35,190 bases of DNA from positions 1 to 35,190 of IMG/VR virus record IMGVR_UViG_3300050821_005564; one strand, 5' to 3'. Numbering within the stretch: the stretch's first letter is position 1; the number at the start of each line of letters is the position of its first letter. The notes beneath the pieces were generated by a model, which saw only the letters and a program-made list of their open reading frames with translations, had not been told where the DNA came from and ran no database searches. This document shows positions 31,495 through 35,190 of the stretch, piece after piece. The position numbers and the translations under genes are program-made. The DNA comes from a virus.

Positions 31495-31521
31495 TCCTCA
31501 ATTCCCTTGTAGGAGGGACTT

Positions 31522-32418
31522 ACGAATTACTACAGGCGTTTTCCCGGCGACTATTTACGCGACACAAAGCATCTTTCGCTCGAAGAGCACGGAGCATACA
31601 ATCTCCTGCTCGATCACCTCTACTCCACTGAAAAACCTATCCAGAATCTAGAAGCTGCGTTCCGAATTTGCCAAGTCACAACCAGAATTCGTTCGCGTGG
31701 GCCAACTTCTGGTCAAAATCTGGTCATGAACTTGCTAACCGACTTTTTCATTCTTGGCGCATCAGGTGGGTATACACACAAGCGGGTAAACGAGGAGATA
31801 AAGCACACAGAATCAAGAAGTAATAAGGCTAAACAAAGCGCCGAAGCTCGCTGGAAAAAGGATGCGAACGCAATGCCAACGCAATGCGAAGGCAATGCTC
31901 TCCAGACTCCAGACTCCAGACTAAATTCAAATACTCCAACAAGAGAGGCCCTGGCCGATTGGGTGCCGCTCAGTTTGTGGGGGGACTATCGAGCGATGCG
32001 GGAGAAGCTGAAGCGGCCATTGACTCCGGGAGCGGTTGACATTTTGCTGGATGATTTGCGGAAGTTGCGGGACGGTGGCGAGGATGTAGCTGAGGTTTTG
32101 AAACAGGCGATTGCCGGAGGGTGGTTTGCGTTCAAGCCGATACGAAAGGAGAAGGTCAATGGACAGGCAGAATCGTTCGATGAGAGGCGGAGAAGAAAAT
32201 CAGCGGAAGCGATTGGCGATGTGCGCCGACGTGCTGAGCAAGTGGTTTCTGAAATGGAGCGAGGTCTTCCCGACTCACGAAGTGACGCGGATGCAGATAG
32301 CGACTTACGCGGAAGCGCTAGACGACCTGCTACCGGAAGAATTGGAAATAGCTTGTCGCCAAGCGACGCGGACAGCGGAACAATTCCCGAAACCGGGGCA
32401 CATTCGAAAAGCCCTTGA
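31522..32418 (+). CDS. DUF1376 replication protein, apparent ACG start
   Basis: The conserved DUF1376 start (N-Y-Y-R-R-F-P-G-D-Y-L-R-D-T, L-S-L-E-E-H-G-A-Y-N-L-L-L-D-H-L-Y) opens directly after an ACG at 31522, with AGGAGG at 31511-31516 five bases upstream. The in-frame TAG lies at 31510-31512, and the only ATG is at 31726, after the conserved part. This makes ACG, or a mutated or misread ATG, the likely start. Residues about 75-125 contain D-F-F-I-L-G-A-S-G-G-Y-T-H-K-R-V-N-E-E-I, also typical. DUF1376 proteins are phage replication initiators or loader partners. The last 86 residues overlap the next gene in another frame. Confidence 0.75.
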   Translation, partial: TNYYRRFPGDYLRDTKHLSLEEHGAYNLLLDHLYSTEKPIQNLEAAFRICQVTTRIRSRGPTSGQNLVMNLLTDFFILGASGGYTHKRVNEEIKHTESRSNKAKQSAEARWKKDANAMPTQCEGNALQTPDSRLNSNTPTREALADWVPLSLWGDYRAMREKLKRPLTPGAVDILLDDLRKLRDGGEDVAEVLKQAIAGGWFAFKPIRKEKVNGQAESFDERRRRKSAEAIGDVRRRAEQVVSEMERGLPDSRSDADADSDLRGSARRPATGRIGNSLSPSDADSGTIPETGAHSKSP

Positions 32419-32644
32419 AGGAACCACTCCGATCGACGACACGATTTATTTGGGAGTCCCGCAAATTTCCTATCCCGAACCAACACCAGAGGAACGCGAA
32501 GAGCAAAGAAAAGCGCGGGAAGAATATGCGGAAAAACTCAGAGAAGTTGTTGAGCCGGCAGGACCGAGATTTAAAATTCCACAATCCCAGCTGAGCATTG
32601 AGCAGCAAAAAGAAGAACTTAAGAAGCGCGGATACTTGCAGTGA
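32159..32644 (+). CDS. Probable replication or helicase-loader protein
   Basis: The ATG at 32159 has an AAAGGAG site. The 161-residue product has a helical core (V-F-P-T-H-E-V-T-R-M-Q-I-A-T-Y-A-E-A-L-D-D-L near residues 38-59, F-P-K-P-G-H-I-R-K-A-L near 75-85) seen in small phage proteins that accompany DUF1376 genes and often replace a helicase loader, and a charged coil to the end. It overlaps the previous gene by 260 bases in a different frame. A later start (M-C-A-D-V-L-S-K) would reduce but not remove the overlap. Confidence 0.65.
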   Translation: MDRQNRSMRGGEENQRKRLAMCADVLSKWFLKWSEVFPTHEVTRMQIATYAEALDDLLPEELEIACRQATRTAEQFPKPGHIRKALEGTTPIDDTIYLGVPQISYPEPTPEEREEQRKAREEYAEKLREVVEPAGPRFKIPQSQLSIEQQKEELKKRGYLQ

Positions 32645-32697
32645 GCGGGCAATTCGAGTAAGAGAGAGCCATCGGGAGCGTAGTACCCGAATTACGC

Positions 32698-32727
32698 TTG
32701 CAAGTACTCAAAAATAATGCCTAAATA
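32698..32727 (+). promoter_or_regulatory. Possible weak promoter before terminase
   Basis: TTGCAA (32698-32703) and TAAATA (32722-32727) are 18 bases apart, just before the ATG at 32733, which lacks a ribosome site. The -10 box is poor. If real, the message would be nearly leaderless, as for the HTH gene. Confidence 0.22.
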
Positions 32728-32732
32728 CCCAT

Positions 32733-33098
32733 ATGGGACGGCCAAAAGGCTCACAAAACCTGCTTCCTGAGGCTAGGCTGTTTGTTCAGCGCATCGAGAA
32801 GATGCTCAAGAAGGCTAACCCGGATACCGGCAGCCTTGAACGTCTCGCCTGCCGGCTGATGACCCATCCTGCCAATGAAGCTCTTGAAACTAAGTTCTTT
32901 GCCCACGAAGGACAAGTCACTGACCAGCGCGATGTGGTGAACTGGGCCGCTCGCCTGAAAGCTGCTGAAATTGCGGCAAATATCTGGCGCGTGCTGATGA
33001 ATTACAAGCACGGAATGCCGACCCAGACGCTTGACGCTAATGTGACGCTGAATTACACCGAGGCCCTTACTAAGATGCGGGCTAAACGTGGCCAGTAG
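32733..33098 (+). CDS. Probable terminase small subunit
   Basis: The 121-residue protein begins M-G-R-P-K-G-S-Q-N-L-L-P-E, a basic, DNA-contact type start seen in many phage terminase small subunits and DUF5681-like proteins. A helical body (residues about 35-105) follows. It overlaps the large terminase gene by 11 bases. Small subunits recognise the packaging site and load the large subunit. The call is mainly from position; no clear HTH is visible. Confidence 0.6.
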   Translation: MGRPKGSQNLLPEARLFVQRIEKMLKKANPDTGSLERLACRLMTHPANEALETKFFAHEGQVTDQRDVVNWAARLKAAEIAANIWRVLMNYKHGMPTQTLDANVTLNYTEALTKMRAKRGQ

Positions 33099-34551
33099 TG
33101 CGCTAGAACTCATTGAAGAAATTGCCAGTTATGCCTATGATCCGCTTGGACTTGTCAAAGCAATCTTTCCATGGGGGGAAGGCGAACTGGCGGCATCGTC
33201 TGGACCTCGCGCCTGGCAAGCAGAAGAACTAGCAGCGATTGGCGAGCATATCCGCAATCTCGATACGCGCTACATGCCATATCAAAGCGCCGTGGCGTCG
33301 GGGCATGACATTGGCAAATCCGCCCTGGTAGCTATGATTCTCAAGTGGGCGCTAAGTTGTTGGCCTGGCGCAAGATGCATCATTACAGCGAATACAGGAA
33401 ATCAGCTGAGCAGCAAGACTCAGCCGGAGGTCAGCAAATGGTTCAGGTTAGCTTATGACAAAGACTTCTGGGAAGTGCAAGCCACCAGAATCAGCGTCAA
33501 AGATGCAGAATATCGAGCGACTTATCGAGCGGATTTCGAAACATGGTCAGAATACAACACTGAGGCTTTCGCAGGGCTCCATAATGCTGGAAAGCTTATC
33601 CTGGTTATATTTGATGAGGCTTCGGCAATCAACCGGCCGATCTGGGAAGTCACGAAAGGAGCGCTAACCGATGAGAATACAGTCATCCTCTGGCTTGTCT
33701 TTGGAAATCCTACACTCAACGACGGTCCATTTTTTGAATGCTTCGGAAGTCAAGGGCACAGATGGCGCCACCGTCACATTGACTCCCGAACAGTGGAAGG
33801 AACTAATAAGGCACTATACAAGCAGTGGGAATCCGAAGAAGGCGAAGATAGTGATTTCTTTCGTGTGCGCGTGCGAGGAGTGTTCCCCCGCCAGGGAGAC
33901 ACGCAATTCATATCCAGTGAGGTGGTTCAGCGGGCAAGGCGCTATAAAGCAGAAGGTTATGAGTATCTTCCGAAAATCCTAGCCTGTGATGTAGCGAGGT
34001 TCGGTGACGATCAGACGGTTCTAGGCTATCGGCAAGGGAGGAAGTATGTCCAGCTTGAAAAGTTCAGAAACCGGGACACCCAGTTTACCGCCAACCGCGT
34101 CATTCACCACATCAATGCCCTCAAGCCAAATGCTAGCGTCATTGACGCCGGCGGCGTTGGCGGCGGTGTTGTCGACTACTGTAAAGCAGTTGGCTATGAG
34201 GTCATCGGATTCGACGGATCGGAATCAGCCTTCGATGCCGTCAAATACTTTAACCGACGTGCGGAGATTTGGGGCAAATGCAAAGGCTGGCTGGATGCGG
34301 GCGCTCAAATCCCAGACGAAGAAGAGTTGGCTTCTGACCTGACAGGCCCGCAATTCCACTACGCCCAAGGCAAACGCGCTCACGGTTCAGTGGTCATCGA
34401 AGCCAAGGAGATGATGAAGAAGCGTGGATTACGCTCGCCAGACAGCGCGGATACATTGTGTTTGACATTTGCTGTTGACGTAGCGCCTGAATCGGCACAA
34501 GATGCGTGGCAGCGACCGCCGCGCCAGCCAAAAGGTTGGATGGGAGTGTGA
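33088..34551 (+). CDS. Terminase large subunit (packaging ATPase/nuclease)
   Basis: The 487-residue protein starts at GTG. It has an ATPase domain with Walker A-like S-G-H-D-I-G-K-S at residues 71-78 and Walker B L-V-I-F-D-E at about 172-177 (D176, E177). The C-terminal RNase H-like nuclease has Asp residues at about D301 (A-C-D-V-A-R-F-G-D-D), D353 (V-I-D-A-G-G-V-G) and D452/D455 (S-P-D-S-A-D). It pumps DNA into the head and cuts the concatemer. The G-H-D-x-G-K form of Walker A is common in this family. Length is normal. Confidence 0.92.
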   Translation: MASSALELIEEIASYAYDPLGLVKAIFPWGEGELAASSGPRAWQAEELAAIGEHIRNLDTRYMPYQSAVASGHDIGKSALVAMILKWALSCWPGARCIITANTGNQLSSKTQPEVSKWFRLAYDKDFWEVQATRISVKDAEYRATYRADFETWSEYNTEAFAGLHNAGKLILVIFDEASAINRPIWEVTKGALTDENTVILWLVFGNPTLNDGPFFECFGSQGHRWRHRHIDSRTVEGTNKALYKQWESEEGEDSDFFRVRVRGVFPRQGDTQFISSEVVQRARRYKAEGYEYLPKILACDVARFGDDQTVLGYRQGRKYVQLEKFRNRDTQFTANRVIHHINALKPNASVIDAGGVGGGVVDYCKAVGYEVIGFDGSESAFDAVKYFNRRAEIWGKCKGWLDAGAQIPDEEELASDLTGPQFHYAQGKRAHGSVVIEAKEMMKKRGLRSPDSADTLCLTFAVDVAPESAQDAWQRPPRQPKGWMGV

Positions 34552-34553
34552 TC

Positions 34554-34778
34554 ATGCCTGCTTTTCTTGAAAAGAAGCTCAAATCCGAATATGGTTCTCA
34601 ATCGAGTGTGCCCTACAAGGTGATGAACAGCATTGGGGCCATGAATGGTAATAAACAAACGCCAAAGGGCGCAGCTATGCAAGCCAAGCATGTCAGCGAT
34701 GTCCTGCGCCATAATGCCCCAAAGGGCGACACCAGCGGCAAGCGCAGTTATCCCGGCCTAATTCATAAATCCAAGTAA
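34554..34778 (+). CDS. Hypothetical small basic protein
   Basis: The 74-residue product has a GGGAG site. It is basic, rich in Lys, Ser and Gly, and starts M-P-A-F-L-E-K-K-L-K-S-E-Y-G. Small proteins that open this way occur near terminase or portal genes in other phages. Function unknown. Confidence 0.65.
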   Translation: MPAFLEKKLKSEYGSQSSVPYKVMNSIGAMNGNKQTPKGAAMQAKHVSDVLRHNAPKGDTSGKRSYPGLIHKSK

Positions 34779-34782
34779 GCGC

Positions 34783-35163
34783 ATGATTGAGCCTCGCCAC
34801 AATCGGATCTTAGTCGAGCGCATCGATGAGCAAAGTGCTGTCGTGCTAACCGATGCGCCGAAAAGTATTAAGGGAAGGATTTTAGCTGTTGGTTCAGAAG
34901 TTGATACAGTGCGGCCGGGCATGAAAGTGCTGTTCAATAGTCGCTGGAACGACTTGGCGCACGCCGAGAACATAGGAACAGGAGCGGATGGACAGGGCCC
35001 GCTGGAACGCCCTTTAAGTTACAAGATGGCGAAGAATCTTCACCTGGTCACCGACATGGACATTTTCGCCATTGTCCCGCATTTCAATTTCAAGGCCTCA
35101 ATTACCGAAGACCGCCCGCAATTCATGCAGAACATTGAGATTAAAGGCCCATGGAATAGCTGA
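34783..35163 (+). CDS. GroES-like co-chaperonin
   Basis: The 126-residue protein follows the GroES pattern: M-I-E-P-R-H-N-R-I-L-V-E-R-I-D-E at the start, a mobile-loop-like S-A-V-V-L-T-D near residues 18-24 (V-V-L in place of I-V-L), K-G-R-I-L-A-V-G-S-E near 30-39, R-P-G-M-K-V-L-F-N near 44-52, and L-V-T-D-M-D-I-F-A-I-V near 88-98. It carries an extra 28-residue tail. GroES caps GroEL and lets it fold proteins. No GroEL is seen, so the host GroEL would be used. Phage GroES (T4 gp31 type) help fold coat proteins, and P22-type coats need GroEL/ES. Confidence 0.85.
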   Translation: MIEPRHNRILVERIDEQSAVVLTDAPKSIKGRILAVGSEVDTVRPGMKVLFNSRWNDLAHAENIGTGADGQGPLERPLSYKMAKNLHLVTDMDIFAIVPHFNFKASITEDRPQFMQNIEIKGPWNS

Positions 35164-35190
35164 TGGCCTATGACGTTCTAGACGACCAGC
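35163..35190 (+). CDS. Start of portal gene (3' end cut by window)
   Basis: An ATG in a TGATG overlap with the GroES-like gene opens a frame encoding M-A-Y-D-V-L-D-D-Q before the window ends. A portal gene is expected here by order (terminase, accessory, portal). The frame of bases 1-489 would be its 3' end, with about 1.5 kb missing in between if the genome is circularly permuted. Confidence 0.45.

Noticed and set aside
1-35190. CRISPR arrays, rRNA genes and insertion sequences
   Set aside because: No spaced palindromic repeats, rRNA-like stretches, transposase frames or terminal inverted repeats were seen.

Overview
The window is most of the genome of a tailed phage with a P22-type (short-tailed, podovirus) head and tail-hub plan. 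Recognisable parts are a large terminase, a P22-like coat protein, gp4-like and gp10-like head-to-tail proteins and gp7-like ejection proteins. It also has an ERF single-strand annealing protein, a RusA-type resolvase and a DUF1376 replication protein. Genes are tightly packed with ATGA, TGATG, TAATG, GTGA and TTGA start/stop overlaps, and no gap exceeds about 150 bases. Base composition looks moderately GC-rich. The host is a Gram-negative-type bacterium. Four predicted export signals end in A-Q or G-Q, a pattern I associate with Acidobacteriota, but that host guess is inference only.

Layout. Bases 1-489 are the 3' end of a portal-like gene, and the last 28 bases (35163 on) begin a new gene exactly where a portal gene is expected. 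The window therefore probably covers a circularly permuted genome opened inside the portal gene, with roughly 1.5 kb of portal missing. From 490 to 12405 run the virion genes: scaffold, coat (with its own promoter), small head/neck proteins, gp4-like adaptor, gp10-like hub with an inserted lectin-like domain, and three ejection proteins. From 12447 to 18402 lie five genes, at least four with N-terminal secretion-type signals; two or three are cysteine-rich tail-fibre or tailspike-like proteins. From 18399 to 23037 come a LuxR-type DNA-binding protein, small membrane and coiled-coil proteins, a DUF5675 protein, a lipoprotein, an HNH endonuclease and a holin candidate. This is the probable lysis region, with no classical endolysin.

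A leftward operon (25745 down to 23006) starts with a small Cro/CI-type HTH gene and continues with nine small, partly zinc-binding and partly paralogous accessory genes. A divergent promoter region at about 25746-25864 separates it from the rightward early operon (25865-31370). That operon holds small genes, a DUF7666-like protein with a 21-unit 9-bp repeat, ERF, two more nuclease-like genes and RusA. A further promoter at 31396 precedes the DUF1376 replication gene, which appears to start at ACG, and an overlapping loader-like gene. Then follow the terminase subunits, a short unknown gene, a GroES-like co-chaperonin and the portal start.

Working model: early rightward genes do recombination and replication, the HTH protein controls the divergent promoters, and the late genes run from terminase through lysis. 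The most unusual parts are the block of exported spike-like proteins, the phage GroES beside a P22-type coat system, the ACG start and the 9-bp repeat. No integrase, tRNA or CRISPR array was seen.
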